Positions 42,502 through 52,143 of a stretch of 62,053 nucleotides of DNA are shown one piece after another. Every line of letters starts with the position of its first letter. Position 1 is the first letter of the stretch. A program made the position numbers and the translations under genes. Under the pieces are notes generated by a model. That model saw nothing but the letters and a program-made list of their open reading frames with translations, was not told the origin of the DNA and searched no databases. Source of the DNA: Dehalococcoidales bacterium (GTDB lineage: Bacteria > Chloroflexota > Dehalococcoidia > Dehalococcoidales > UBA2162); the NCBI GenBank assembly GCA_016932435.1, contig JAFGCW010000047.1:1-62053 (forward strand). The letters run 5' to 3'.

Positions 42502-45500
42502 GTGGACTTAACAGGCTTGCTGGAACTTGCTGACGGGATGCCGGCGTATCAAAAACTGGTTCGAGATTTGGGAGATGATCCCTGGAATTCAGGAGCAGCT
42601 GTCCTTGATGCCGCCAAGCCTTTTCTTATTGCTTCACTGTATAACCGTTTCAGAACACCGGTAATTATAGTTACCTCTCAGCCGGAAAACAGCCGAAAGA
42701 TGTACGAACTTCTCACAGCCTGGCATCCAAAAGCTGATGTCAGGCTGTTTCCTGAACCGGATGCACTCCCGTATGAAAGAATTACGTCCGATATTACCAC
42801 TTCACTGGAACGAATCCAGGCATTATCGGTACTGGCAGGGATTACAGGGAATGACAAACAGGAAACTCAAGCACCGATTGTTATTACTTCTCTTGCTGCT
42901 TTTTTACAAAAACAACCCGATGTAAAAGAGTTCTTTTCAGCCGGGCATATTATCAGGAAGGAAGCGGAATTGGACCCGTTCCGCCTGATCTCTCTCTGGC
43001 AATCTATCGGATACCGGCTCGAAGAAGTAGTGGATATTCCCGGAACGATAAGCCATCGAGGCGGTATACTGGATATATTCCCTCCGACAAGTGATAATCC
43101 GGCCAGGCTGGAGTTTTTCGGAAATACCATAGAAAGCATTCGTTTGTACGATCCTGCAACGCAGCGTTCGGTCCGTGAGGTAGAATCACTCACGGTAGGT
43201 CCGGCCACAGAACTGCTGAAACCATTTTCCGATGATCGTGAAGGTACTGAAAAACTGCTGAAATCGCTGGACCTTTCGGAACTGAATCCGGATGCGAAAG
43301 ATCAGTATACACATGAAATGGCTATGCTTCTTGAGAAGGAGATGCCGGGAGACCTGCAGTTTTATGCGCCTTTATTCAACACCGGCAACTTATTGGATTA
43401 CCTGCCTGGAAACGGACTAATCGTTCTCAACGAACCGTCTTATATAAAGATAGCGGCAGAAGATTACCAATCAAGGGCTGAGACGCTTCGGGCTGAGAGG
43501 TTAGAGCAGGAAGAACTTCCGACCAACTATCCAGTGCCGTATTTTACCTGGGATGAAATCAATACTAAAATGAGCGACCACAGGATATTAAGACTTACCT
43601 CTTTCGGAGGGACTGAGGACGAGACCTGGCATGAGATGGATTTCCTTCCGGCACCGAGTTACGCCGGTCAGATCCCTCTGCTGATGGAGAAAACGCGGGA
43701 GATGCTCAATGAAGGTAAAAGACTCGTCTTTATCAGCCACCAGGCAAGCCGCTTATCGGAACTTCTTGGCGACGAAGATATCATCGCCACACCGGTAGAT
43801 GAAATAAGAGAACTACCTCCTCCGGGTTCGCTGATCCTGGTACAGGGGCTTCTTTCCGATGGCTGGACTGTCAACGATGAGACATGTATCTATACGGATA
43901 CGGAGATATTCGGCTTTATCAAGCAGAGACGACTTTTAAAAAAGCGTCCGGTATCCCACCATCGCGTATTTACAGACATGAATCCCGGCGACTACGTGGT
44001 GCATATCGAGCATGGCATCGGCAGGTTTGCCGGTGTGACGAAGATGAAAGCCGATTCCGGCCATAGTGAGAAGGAATATATGGTCATCGAGTACGCATCC
44101 GGTGACAGACTATACGTTCCGACCGACCAGATAGACAGGATAGGTCGATATGTCGGTTCCGGTGAACAGGAACCGGTCTTAAGCCGGCTGGGTACGCAGG
44201 AATGGTCGAGAACGAAACGTAAGGTCAAGGAAGCGGTCGAAGATATTGCCGATGAACTGATAACCTTATATGCCAGCAGAGAAGTGGTTCCCGGATTTTC
44301 CTTTTCGAAGGATACCGTATGGCAGCAGGAAGTGGAAGCAGCCTTCCCATACGTGGAAACACCCGACCAGATACTGGTCCAACGACAGGTCAAAGAAGAT
44401 ATGGAGAATCTTAAGCCGATGGATCGCCTTGTATGCGGAGATGTCGGCTACGGTAAGACCGAAGTGGCGATCCGCGCCGCTTTTAAGGCGGTCATGGACG
44501 GCAAGCAGGTGGCAGTGCTGGTGCCGACGACGGTACTGGCCGAACAGCATTACTCAACCTTCAGCCAGAGATTAAGCGCGTTCCCGGTAACGATAGAGGT
44601 GCTGAGTCGCTTTCGTTCTCATGCCGAACAGCGGAGAATCGTGAAAGACCTGGCAGCAGGAAAGGTTGATATCTGTATAGGAACTCACCGGATAATCCAG
44701 AAGGATATCGAATTTAAAGAACTCGGCTTGCTGATAATCGACGAGGAGCAGAGGTTCGGCGTTACCCACAAAGAATACTTGAAACAGATGAGAAAGGAAG
44801 TGGATGTCCTTACCCTGAGTGCGACACCTATTCCCAGGACCCTCCATATGTCGCTGGTGGGAGTCAGGGATATGAGTGTGATGGAAACACCTCCGGAGGA
44901 GCGCCTGCCTATAAAAACCTATGTTGCCGAATATAACGAACATCTTGTCAGAGAAGCAGTACTCAGAGAGCTTGAGAGGAACGGACAGGTATTCTTCGTT
45001 CACAACAGGGTACAGAGTATCGGTCTTATCACTGAGAAACTCCAGGAACTCGTTCCGGAGGCAAGAATTACGATTGGCCATGGACAGATGGCTGAAGGTG
45101 AACTTGAAGCAGTCATGGCTGATTTTATCCAGGGTAACAGCGATATCCTGGTCTGCACCAGCATTATCCAGTCGGGACTCGACATGCCTAACGTTAATAC
45201 GCTGATAGTGAATAGGGCAGATAAATTCGGCCTGACCCAGCTTCACCAGCTTCGCGGCAGGGTAGGTAGGGGCACGGAAACCGCCTATGCCTACTTCCTC
45301 TATGATAAGGGGCAGCGTCTTTCGCCGGTCGCCGAAACCCGGCTGAGGACTATCGTGGAAGCGTCCGAACTGGGAGCCGGTTTTTCCATAGCGATGAAAG
45401 ACCTGGAGATACGGGGCGCCGGCACCCTGCTGGGAATGAGGCAGAGCGGCCATATATCCGCGGTAGGATTCAACCTTTATACGCAGCTTCTCTCGCAGGC

Positions 45501-45984
45501 GATAGAAGAACAGAAAGCAAGGGAGGCAGGGGTGTCTGAAAACGATATTATCTCTTCAAGGCTGCCGCCGCCGTCAATTGACTTACCGGTACCGGCTTTT
45601 ATACCGCAGGACTACATAACCGATCTGTTAGCGCGACTGGACATGTACCAGAAGCTGGCGAACCTGGATGATGCCGATGAAATAGAAACGATTGCCGCCG
45701 AGTTCAGGGACAGGTTCGGAGAACTGCCGGAAGAGGTTGAAAACCTGCTGTACGCGGTCAGGATTAAGATACTTGGTTCGGGAACCGGGATAGGCGCTAT
45801 TACATCCGAAAGGAATGAGATAGTGATAACTCCGTTCGAAGGGATGCGGTTCGAAAGAGAAAAACTCGACCGTATGTACTTCGTTGGTGTCAGTACCGGG
45901 CGTTTTCAAATCCGCATCGATACGCATCAACCCGGTACCGACTGGCGGGAACTACTTGAGAAGGTGGTAAACGGGATAGTATAG
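42502..45984 (+). CDS. mfd: Transcription-repair coupling factor Mfd
   Basis: This 1,160-residue DNA translocase removes stalled RNA polymerase and recruits UvrA. The N-terminal UvrB-homology region (LFPEPDALPYE, GTISHRGGILDIFPP) lies at about 70-340. The RNA-polymerase interaction domain (PGDYVVHIEHGIGRFAG) is near 490-550. Helicase motifs are Walker A GDVGYGKTEVA near 647, DEEQRFG near 747 and SATPIPRTLHMS after it; QLRGRVGRG and a C-terminal TRCF domain complete it. The GTG start follows AAGGAG. Length is typical. Confidence 0.97.
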   Translation: MDLTGLLELADGMPAYQKLVRDLGDDPWNSGAAVLDAAKPFLIASLYNRFRTPVIIVTSQPENSRKMYELLTAWHPKADVRLFPEPDALPYERITSDITTSLERIQALSVLAGITGNDKQETQAPIVITSLAAFLQKQPDVKEFFSAGHIIRKEAELDPFRLISLWQSIGYRLEEVVDIPGTISHRGGILDIFPPTSDNPARLEFFGNTIESIRLYDPATQRSVREVESLTVGPATELLKPFSDDREGTEKLLKSLDLSELNPDAKDQYTHEMAMLLEKEMPGDLQFYAPLFNTGNLLDYLPGNGLIVLNEPSYIKIAAEDYQSRAETLRAERLEQEELPTNYPVPYFTWDEINTKMSDHRILRLTSFGGTEDETWHEMDFLPAPSYAGQIPLLMEKTREMLNEGKRLVFISHQASRLSELLGDEDIIATPVDEIRELPPPGSLILVQGLLSDGWTVNDETCIYTDTEIFGFIKQRRLLKKRPVSHHRVFTDMNPGDYVVHIEHGIGRFAGVTKMKADSGHSEKEYMVIEYASGDRLYVPTDQIDRIGRYVGSGEQEPVLSRLGTQEWSRTKRKVKEAVEDIADELITLYASREVVPGFSFSKDTVWQQEVEAAFPYVETPDQILVQRQVKEDMENLKPMDRLVCGDVGYGKTEVAIRAAFKAVMDGKQVAVLVPTTVLAEQHYSTFSQRLSAFPVTIEVLSRFRSHAEQRRIVKDLAAGKVDICIGTHRIIQKDIEFKELGLLIIDEEQRFGVTHKEYLKQMRKEVDVLTLSATPIPRTLHMSLVGVRDMSVMETPPEERLPIKTYVAEYNEHLVREAVLRELERNGQVFFVHNRVQSIGLITEKLQELVPEARITIGHGQMAEGELEAVMADFIQGNSDILVCTSIIQSGLDMPNVNTLIVNRADKFGLTQLHQLRGRVGRGTETAYAYFLYDKGQRLSPVAETRLRTIVEASELGAGFSIAMKDLEIRGAGTLLGMRQSGHISAVGFNLYTQLLSQAIEEQKAREAGVSENDIISSRLPPPSIDLPVPAFIPQDYITDLLARLDMYQKLANLDDADEIETIAAEFRDRFGELPEEVENLLYAVRIKILGSGTGIGAITSERNEIVITPFEGMRFEREKLDRMYFVGVSTGRFQIRIDTHQPGTDWRELLEKVVNGIV

Positions 45985-45998
45985 CAAGTGCGAATTAA

Positions 45999-46721
45999 TT
46001 ATAGTATCTCCATTGGTTGGATACATAAATATTTTAGTAAATCCTCACCTGTTTTTTGGAATTGAGAATTTGAATTAAGAAATATGAATGGAGGTGTTCC
46101 TATCATTGAACCACGTTCAAGACTCCAAAGCATCAATAGTATTATTTGATTTCTACTTGGGAATAACTTTTCTGCAATTTGTTTAACATCAAAATGAAAA
46201 ATCATAGATTTTGATGTATTCATAACTAATATACCAGGATAGGTTTCAGGAAGTTGCTTTCGCGTTTTATCTAGAAGATTTCTCACAACTTTGGAGTTTT
46301 GGATCGTGTGTTTTGCTTCAGTTTCTGACATCCAAGGTTGTTTTTTGAGTAAGTTCACTACGTTACTATCGACACTATTCTCATTCTTTGTTTTCTTTGT
46401 AAACGTCTTTTGTAAAGATATAGGTGATGTAACTTCACAATACACGTCTTGATTGCCTATAGAGATAAGGAGGTCAGCATTCCCTAATCTATGTGGTGTA
46501 CTAGGTTCAATTTTTTTTAATACATTTCTTTCGTCAAACCATTTAGTGGCGTCTATCTGTGCTATGATTTCTTGGAACCCCTCCCAATCGGTTACAGCGT
46601 CAATGGAAGAAGCTAGCCTTTCATATCCGTTTTTGTGTGTGAGACTTATCGCTCTATAGGTCAGTTTCCTTTGAAATTCAAGATATCTTTCATCTTTCAT
46701 TATTTGTACCGATGTATCCAA
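45999..46721 (-). CDS. Unrecognised protein, possible PD-(D/E)XK nuclease fold
   Basis: This 240-residue protein matches no family I recognise. Near residues 76-96, HRLGNADLLISIGNQDVYCEVTSP has the spacing of a PD-(D/E)XK core (D then E-x-T in place of E-x-K), but the lysine is absent. The rest is helical at the N-terminus, with a charged middle (TKKTKNENSVDSN). The gene is more AT-rich than Mfd on one side and the barrel-protein gene on the other, which suggests acquisition. It is convergent with mfd (14 bp apart). A role in defence is conjecture. Confidence 0.6.
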   Translation of the reverse strand: MDTSVQIMKDERYLEFQRKLTYRAISLTHKNGYERLASSIDAVTDWEGFQEIIAQIDATKWFDERNVLKKIEPSTPHRLGNADLLISIGNQDVYCEVTSPISLQKTFTKKTKNENSVDSNVVNLLKKQPWMSETEAKHTIQNSKVVRNLLDKTRKQLPETYPGILVMNTSKSMIFHFDVKQIAEKLFPSRNQIILLMLWSLERGSMIGTPPFIFLNSNSQFQKTGEDLLKYLCIQPMEIL

Positions 46722-46820
46722 AGTATAGCATATTATTTAATATTCATTGGGGAAATATCACTTTAGTAAAGTTGGTATTCATATGCTAGTATAATTCATC
46801 CGTATATGGAGGAATATCAT

Positions 46821-47147
46821 ATGGCTAGATATATTCTAGAGGTAAGAACGAACTGCAGTGATCCGGAAAAGGAGGCGGAATATAACGACTGGTATAATCA
46901 CACTCATCTTCCGGATGTGCTGGAAACACCCGGAGTTATCCGTGCAACTCGATACGAAAATACTGATCCTGGAGAAGATGAGGCTAAATTCATCGCTATC
47001 TATGAGATAGAGACCGATGACATAGACGCTTTTATGAGGACCTTGAATGAGCACATTCAAAAGAAGAGAGAAGCCGGAAGGATGAACGATCTCCTGGTGC
47101 GAACTCACAGGGGATTATATAAGCAGATTTATACATTAATACCATAG
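46821..47147 (+). CDS. Dimeric alpha/beta-barrel (EthD-like) protein
   Basis: This 108-residue protein has a ferredoxin-like alpha+beta fold: ARYILEVRTNCSD is the first strand, EYNDWYNHTHLPDVLETPGV the conserved helix/loop with W-Y-N-x-x-H-L-P, and KFIAIYEIETDD the third strand. This matches EthD / DUF4286-like dimeric barrels that often bind aromatic or heme-like ligands. The start at 46821 is chosen because GGAGG at 46808 lies eight bases before it; the upstream in-frame ATG at 46806 lies within that ribosome-binding region. Function is unknown. Confidence 0.78.
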   Translation: MARYILEVRTNCSDPEKEAEYNDWYNHTHLPDVLETPGVIRATRYENTDPGEDEAKFIAIYEIETDDIDAFMRTLNEHIQKKREAGRMNDLLVRTHRGLYKQIYTLIP

Positions 47148-47234
47148 GTTTTATCATCTCAGGTGGTTCTAATCCTTTCACCGTTGAGGAAAGTATCAGA
47201 GGAAATTAACCATTTATCAGCAAGAAAAACAATC

Positions 47235-48320
47235 CTAAAGCTTCCATGAATCTATATTTTCACGGGCTAATCGGTCGATATGGCCGAGTAATCTTTTCGT
47301 GTCTACTTTCAGAGGTCTGATAAAGGTGATTCTCTTCTTGCCGACCGTAATGACATTCTTCAGCCACAACCACCAGAATACGCTGACTATCACTACTGCC
47401 ATAAGTCCAAGCACGGCGAAATATCCCCAGCGCCAGGAAAGCTCCGGCATATATTCAAAGTTCATACCGTATATTCCGGCAAGCAGAGAAAGCGGGAGGA
47501 ATATAGCTGCAACTATTGACAGTACTTTCATCGTCTCGTTCTGCCGGTTGGCTACCGATGACATATAGGTTGAAAGTGAGTTATCCATCCTGTCACGGAT
47601 TCCCTGGTTCAGGTCCTCTATTCTTACCAGGTGATCGTATATATCACGGAAGTAAATTTGAGCATCCTGGGTGATGATATTGAACTCACGCCTGCTGAGG
47701 CGATTCAGGATTTCTCTCTGAGGGGCCATCACGCGGTGGAGCTTCATGGTCGAACGCTTTAACTTCAAGATGGCTTCAAGGGTGGTTTTTTGAGGATTAT
47801 GAATTGCTTCTTCTTCGATATCATCGGCGACGTCATTCATCGTATCTATCGTCGGCAGTACATTATCTATCAAAGCGTCTGCTATTTCGTGGGCAAGGAA
47901 ATCTGCGCTCCGTTTCATCGGGCGGCCGCTTTCCTCGACAAGACGCTTGATCTCCTGTGTACTTAACACTGGAAACGTGTGATGACTCACTACATAATTC
48001 GAACTGATGAATAGTTCAAGCTGCGATGTTTCAACTATTTCGGACTCTGTTGTGTAATTTACTCCATGGAGTATAACGAAAATGTGGTTTTCGAATTCAT
48101 CAACCTTCGGCGGATTAATATGTTCACCCATGCAGTCGTCTATTGCCAGTTTATGAAAATGAAACACATCCGACATCAGGCTGATGTCTTCCGACTCATC
48201 ACCTTCTATATCCACCCATAATAGTCCTCGCTCTGACTTGCAGGCAGACTCCATTTCGTTCCTGCTGATATTGGTTTTAAGGGTTCCATCAGATTCCATA
48301 TAATATGCTTTAACCGTCAT
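47235..48320 (-). CDS. corA: CorA-type magnesium/cobalt channel
   Basis: This 361-residue protein has a large cytoplasmic N-terminal domain and two C-terminal transmembrane helices. The selectivity signature YGMNFEYMPEL follows the first helix (LPLSLLAGI). The family's usual MPEL is intact. It forms a pentameric channel for magnesium (or cobalt/nickel) uptake. The tail is basic (KKRITFIRPLK). It lies 32 bp downstream of the MscS gene on the same strand, so the two are probably co-transcribed. With the CNNM-like pair at 29-32 kb, the window encodes both uptake and putative export of divalent ions. Confidence 0.93.
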   Translation of the reverse strand: MTVKAYYMESDGTLKTNISRNEMESACKSERGLLWVDIEGDESEDISLMSDVFHFHKLAIDDCMGEHINPPKVDEFENHIFVILHGVNYTTESEIVETSQLELFISSNYVVSHHTFPVLSTQEIKRLVEESGRPMKRSADFLAHEIADALIDNVLPTIDTMNDVADDIEEEAIHNPQKTTLEAILKLKRSTMKLHRVMAPQREILNRLSRREFNIITQDAQIYFRDIYDHLVRIEDLNQGIRDRMDNSLSTYMSSVANRQNETMKVLSIVAAIFLPLSLLAGIYGMNFEYMPELSWRWGYFAVLGLMAVVIVSVFWWLWLKNVITVGKKRITFIRPLKVDTKRLLGHIDRLARENIDSWKL

Positions 48321-48352
48321 CGTTTTCCTCCGATTTTTCCAGGTCGATCCCT

Positions 48353-49219
48353 TTATTTTTTATCGGCAACGTCGTCCATGCTGTTACCGAAAAATACTTT
48401 AGTATGGGGCCAGGGTATTTCGATACCCTCGGTGTCGAACGCCTTTTTTAACCGCAGTCTAATTTCTCCCATGGTTGCCCACTGCTCTGAAGGTTTTACA
48501 TCGCAGGTTACCTTTATATCTATTCCGGAATCGCCCAGTTTATTAACCCGGATAGCCTTGGGAGGTGTTACCAGTCTGCTATGCCAGTTTTCGTCAGCGA
48601 ATATTTCTTCACCAACACGATTTATCACGGCCATAGCGTGGTCAAGATCAGTATCATATGAAACAGATATGTCGAGATTAACCCTGGAGTAGTGTCGGGT
48701 ATAGTTACTGGCAATCCTGACTTCTCCATTCGGGACATGATGGACAATACCGTCAAGGTCACGTAACACCGTTTTTCGTAATGTGACGTCTTCTACTGTT
48801 CCGATAACATCGGCAACTTTAGCTACATCACCTACCCTGTACTGGTTTTCCCAGAGTATAAAAATACCGGCTATCAGGTCTCTGACAAGGAACTGCGCCC
48901 CGAAACCGACGGCAACACCGGCGATACCGAAACCTGCCAGCATCGGTCCTATCGGGATTAGTGCTTCATTAAGTATCATAAGCAACACGACAACGACGAT
49001 AATTACCCTGCTGATCCCGACAAGTACCCCAACGAGAGTAGTGGTTCGCTTTTCCAGACCTTTTTTACTCTCTCCTTTTGTTTTCTCTACAGTGCGGTTA
49101 ACTAACGGCGGTATTATTTTCTGTATCAGGAACCAGAGGATACCGCCGATAATAAGGATTATCAGGATCTTGATACCATGCTGGACAAGCCACGTTGTTA
49201 CTGAATCCCATGTAATCAT
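48353..49219 (-). CDS. MscS-family mechanosensitive channel
   Basis: This 288-residue membrane protein has three hydrophobic segments (about 12-32, 55-80 and 88-115). The pore-lining helix is GFGIAGVAVGFGAQFLVRDLIAG, with its regular G/A pattern. The beta domain opens NQYRVGDVAKVADVIGTVEDV, with LRDLDGIVHHVPNGEV. It matches small MscS channels that release solutes on hypo-osmotic shock. It precedes corA in the same direction. Confidence 0.92.
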   Translation of the reverse strand: MITWDSVTTWLVQHGIKILIILIIGGILWFLIQKIIPPLVNRTVEKTKGESKKGLEKRTTTLVGVLVGISRVIIVVVVLLMILNEALIPIGPMLAGFGIAGVAVGFGAQFLVRDLIAGIFILWENQYRVGDVAKVADVIGTVEDVTLRKTVLRDLDGIVHHVPNGEVRIASNYTRHYSRVNLDISVSYDTDLDHAMAVINRVGEEIFADENWHSRLVTPPKAIRVNKLGDSGIDIKVTCDVKPSEQWATMGEIRLRLKKAFDTEGIEIPWPHTKVFFGNSMDDVADKK

Positions 49220-49403
49220 AAAAAACCTCCTGGGCGCGAGATAGTATTAAATTATACCAGATTTAAAAGTCCTGTTTTCAGAAGAGAAAACCAGATATCA
49301 GTAGATTGTAAACCTCTCTGATTTTCTTGGCAAAGAGAATAGAAAATGCTATACTTGGCAATCGAATCTATATGGCAAAATACTTCACAGGAGGACGGCA
49401 TAC

Positions 49404-50102
49404 GTGACCGGACAACAGTTGATTGATAAAGCGAAAGCTGAAGGAAGGAACCTTCTTACCGAGATAGAAGCAAAAGAGCTTCTCAAGCAGGCAGGGATAC
49501 CTGTTGTAGAAACCAGGCTTGCTTCTTCGAAAGAAGAAGCAATATCCATGAGTAAGGACATGGGATTACCCGTAGCTTTGAAAATAACATCACCGGACGT
49601 GATACATAAAAGTGATTCCGGTGGTGTGAAACTTGGCCTGGATACCGAGGAGAAAGTAGGGCAGGCTTTTGACGACATTATGGCAGCTATCAAGAAAGCA
49701 TATCCGGATGCCAGGATCGAAGGTGTTTCTGTTCAGCAAATGGCGCGTCCCGGTGTTGAAGTAATTATAGGAATGTCCAAGGATGCCCAGTTCGGACCGG
49801 TGATCATGTTCGGTCTCGGAGGTATCCTTGTGGAGATACTCAAAGATGTGTCCTTCAGGATAGTACCTCTGGAAAAAAGAGACGCCAGGGAGATGATAAA
49901 GGAGATCAAGGGATATCCGGTACTGGAAGGATATCGCGGGCAGGAAGCAGTGGATATACCGAACCTTGAAGAACTGATACTTAAAGTCTCTGCTTTCGTA
50001 GAACAGCATCCTGAGATAGATGAACTCGATCTTAATCCCGTTTTTGCTTACAGCGATGGTGCCACAGCCGTAGACGCAAGGGTGATACTTGGCGAGGAAT
50101 AA
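49404..50102 (+). CDS. ATP-grasp beta subunit of ADP-forming acyl-CoA synthetase
   Basis: This 232-residue ATP-grasp protein is related to the beta subunit of ADP-forming acetyl-CoA synthetase (Acd) and to the C-terminal part of fused Acs enzymes. EAKELLKQAGIPVVETRLA opens it, with VALKITSPDVIHKSDSGGV, the active-site region KDAQFGPVIMFGLGGI, and DLNPVFAYSDG at the end. It would make ATP and an organic acid from acyl-CoA, or the reverse. The alpha (CoA-binding) subunit is not in the window. The GTG start follows AGGAGG. The stop is 6 bp before an AMP-forming acyl-CoA synthetase gene. Confidence 0.85.
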   Translation: MTGQQLIDKAKAEGRNLLTEIEAKELLKQAGIPVVETRLASSKEEAISMSKDMGLPVALKITSPDVIHKSDSGGVKLGLDTEEKVGQAFDDIMAAIKKAYPDARIEGVSVQQMARPGVEVIIGMSKDAQFGPVIMFGLGGILVEILKDVSFRIVPLEKRDAREMIKEIKGYPVLEGYRGQEAVDIPNLEELILKVSAFVEQHPEIDELDLNPVFAYSDGATAVDARVILGEE

Positions 50103-50108
50103 TCTTCG

Positions 50109-51656
50109 ATGAACCTGAAATCGGTGCTGGAGCGAACAGCTTCCCGATACGGAGATAAAGTTGCAATAGTATACGGCGACCAGAAGGTAACGTATACGGA
50201 TCTTAATGAAAAATCCAATCGATTTGCACACGCTCTTCTAAATGCCCGAATTACCGCAGGAGACAGAGTCGCGTTATTCCTCTCGAACAGTCCTGAATTT
50301 TTCATTGCATTATTCGGCATCACCAAGATCGGTGCTATTCCACTTCCACTCGACCAGCAGTACAAACTCAGGGAAATGAGATCATTATTCAATAATTCAC
50401 TTCCGGCTGCTATTGTCTCGGAGAAAACGGCATTGGATGTAATGACCCCAGTTATACCTGATCTTAAGTCGGTAAAGCTCATTATCGAAGATAGTTCTGA
50501 ACAGAAATGCCGTTTTACCGGATTTTACGAATTTCTTGATTCAGGCTCCGATGAACATCTAAATGTTGAACGGTCACCCGATGATATCGCGGTGATAATG
50601 TATACCTCGGCTTCTTCATTTCAGCCTAAAGGAGTCATGCTTTCTCATTACAGCCTGGTACAGGAAGCCATGTGGTCTTCCAGCGGGTATAATCAGTCAG
50701 ATAAAGATATCATGATGCTGTTTGCATTGCCGATGTTTCACGTTTACGGTCTGATTGCTGCGGCGCTTTCAACTATTTATACAGGCGGCACTATTGTACT
50801 TGTTCGCGGTACAGGACTTTCAATAAAGAGTTTTATGGCCGCAATCGAGCGTGAGAAAGGCACGATGTTCCTTGGAGTTCCCTACATTTTTGCCCTTGCT
50901 GTGGATATGGCGAAAAAAGAGGGAATCCAGAACAATCTCAGTTCATTAAGACTGTGTGCCAGCGCCGGAGCTCCTTTATCTACCAGCACCGCACATCAGT
51001 TCAATGACTTATTTGGGCTTGATATTATGGACTCTTATGGCCTGACCGAAGCAGTTTGCCATGTGACCTGTCCGCCAATGGGTGAAATGGTCAAAATAGG
51101 ATCGATTGGAAAACCGTTGTCCGGCTGGAATATCAAAATAATCGATGCTACCGGTGCCGAGGTATCGACTGAAGAGTCCGGCGAAATCCTGGTAAACGGA
51201 CCGATTATGAAAGGATATTATAATAACCCCGAGGATACCGATAATATTATTAAGAACGGGTGGCTGTACACCGGCGATACCGGCATGAAAGATAAAGACG
51301 GATATTTGTATATCACGGGAAGAAACAAAGATACGATTATTGTCAAAGGACAGAATATATACCCGGCAGATGTCGAAAGCGTAATTACAGAAATGCCGGA
51401 GGTGGCTGAAGTTGCCGTTATGGGAATTCCCGACAGGATGCGCGGAGAGATAATAGGGGCAGTGATCAATCTGAGTGAAAATGCCAAAGTAACGGAGCAG
51501 GATATCAGGCAGTTTTGCCTTGAACGTATTGCGAGTTATAAGATTCCCAAGCAGATTCATTTCTCCGGACCTCTGCCAAAGAATAAATCAGGAGAAATCG
51601 ATAAAGATATATTGCGGGAACAGTTATCGATACCTCGGGTTTTCCCTGTATTATAA
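50109..51656 (+). CDS. AMP-forming acyl-CoA synthetase
   Basis: This 515-residue ANL-superfamily enzyme activates a carboxylic acid to acyl-AMP and then acyl-CoA. The phosphate loop MYTSASSFQPKGVMLSH departs from the usual T-S-G-T-T-G-x-P-K-G: two glycines are replaced (SASSFQPKG). The adenine-binding DSYGLTEAVC, GWLYTGDTG, and the hinge ITGRNKDTIIVKG are present. The catalytic lysine is likely in LPKNKSGEIDK near the end. The substrate is unknown (medium or long chain likely by similarity). It is translationally close to the ATP-grasp gene and followed by a terminator. Confidence 0.88.
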   Translation: MNLKSVLERTASRYGDKVAIVYGDQKVTYTDLNEKSNRFAHALLNARITAGDRVALFLSNSPEFFIALFGITKIGAIPLPLDQQYKLREMRSLFNNSLPAAIVSEKTALDVMTPVIPDLKSVKLIIEDSSEQKCRFTGFYEFLDSGSDEHLNVERSPDDIAVIMYTSASSFQPKGVMLSHYSLVQEAMWSSSGYNQSDKDIMMLFALPMFHVYGLIAAALSTIYTGGTIVLVRGTGLSIKSFMAAIEREKGTMFLGVPYIFALAVDMAKKEGIQNNLSSLRLCASAGAPLSTSTAHQFNDLFGLDIMDSYGLTEAVCHVTCPPMGEMVKIGSIGKPLSGWNIKIIDATGAEVSTEESGEILVNGPIMKGYYNNPEDTDNIIKNGWLYTGDTGMKDKDGYLYITGRNKDTIIVKGQNIYPADVESVITEMPEVAEVAVMGIPDRMRGEIIGAVINLSENAKVTEQDIRQFCLERIASYKIPKQIHFSGPLPKNKSGEIDKDILREQLSIPRVFPVL

Positions 51657-51679
51657 CTAACTACACAGTAATCGATAGG

Positions 51680-51706
51680 GTAACCACCTGGTTGCTTTTT
51701 CTTTTT
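51680..51706 (+). terminator. Rho-independent terminator after the acyl-CoA synthetase operon
   Basis: GTAACC (51680-51685) pairs with GGTTGC (51690-51695, with one G-T pair) across ACCT, followed by TTTTTCTTTTT. It lies 24 bp after the stop. Confidence 0.7.
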
Positions 51707-51717
51707 ATATCATTGTA

Positions 51718-51746
51718 TTGTAATGAATAATAACGTTTGATACTAT
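51718..51746 (+). promoter_or_regulatory. Promoter of the PadR-HAAS operon
   Basis: TTGTAA (51718-51723) and TACTAT (51741-51746) are separated by 17 bp and lie 48 bp before the PadR start. PadR-family proteins commonly repress their own promoters, so an operator is expected here, but I could not pick out a convincing palindrome. Confidence 0.5.
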
Positions 51747-51793
51747 TATTATATTGATAACCACTCGAAGTCTTTAAAAGAGAGGTAGCTGCC

Positions 51794-52129
51794 ATGGTAC
51801 AACGATTAGAGTTAATGAAGGGCAGTTCCGAATCCTTGTTGTTATGCCTGATAGGGCACCAGGCAATGTACGGCTACCAGATTATCAAGGAACTGGAAAA
51901 ACGGAGCCAGGGATACTTTAAGTTCAAAGAAGGTACACTCTATCCAGCCCTTCACAGGCTGGAAAAATCCGGCTTGATTGAGGGGAAGTGGGAAATGCTT
52001 CCTAGCGGAAGGCAAAGGAGATACTACCATATAACAGAAAAAGGGAATAATCTTCTGGAAGAGAAGATTACCCAGTGGCAGGATTTCCTGTATGCTATGA
52101 ACCTTATTATTCGACCTGTAACTCCCTGA
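51794..52129 (+). CDS. PadR-family transcriptional regulator
   Basis: This 111-residue protein is a winged-helix PadR regulator. The opening LMKGSSESLLLCLIGHQAMYGYQIIKEL, the GTLYPALHRLEKSGLIEG recognition helix/wing, and SGRQRRYYHITEKGNNLL are all typical. It ends with one dimerisation helix. GAGAGGTAGCTGCC precedes the ATG. The HAAS-domain membrane protein follows after 14 bp; PadR/HAAS pairs are a common two-gene unit in which PadR represses the membrane protein's operon. Confidence 0.93.
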   Translation: MVQRLELMKGSSESLLLCLIGHQAMYGYQIIKELEKRSQGYFKFKEGTLYPALHRLEKSGLIEGKWEMLPSGRQRRYYHITEKGNNLLEEKITQWQDFLYAMNLIIRPVTP

Positions 52130-52143
52130 TATGAGGTGGAAGA

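Noticed and set aside
44572..45453. 293-codon minus-strand frame inside mfd
   Set aside because: Lies wholly opposite the conserved helicase core of mfd; histidine- and arginine-rich shadow composition.
46806..46820. Upstream ATG of the EthD-like gene
   Set aside because: It overlaps the ribosome-binding site that serves the ATG at 46821.
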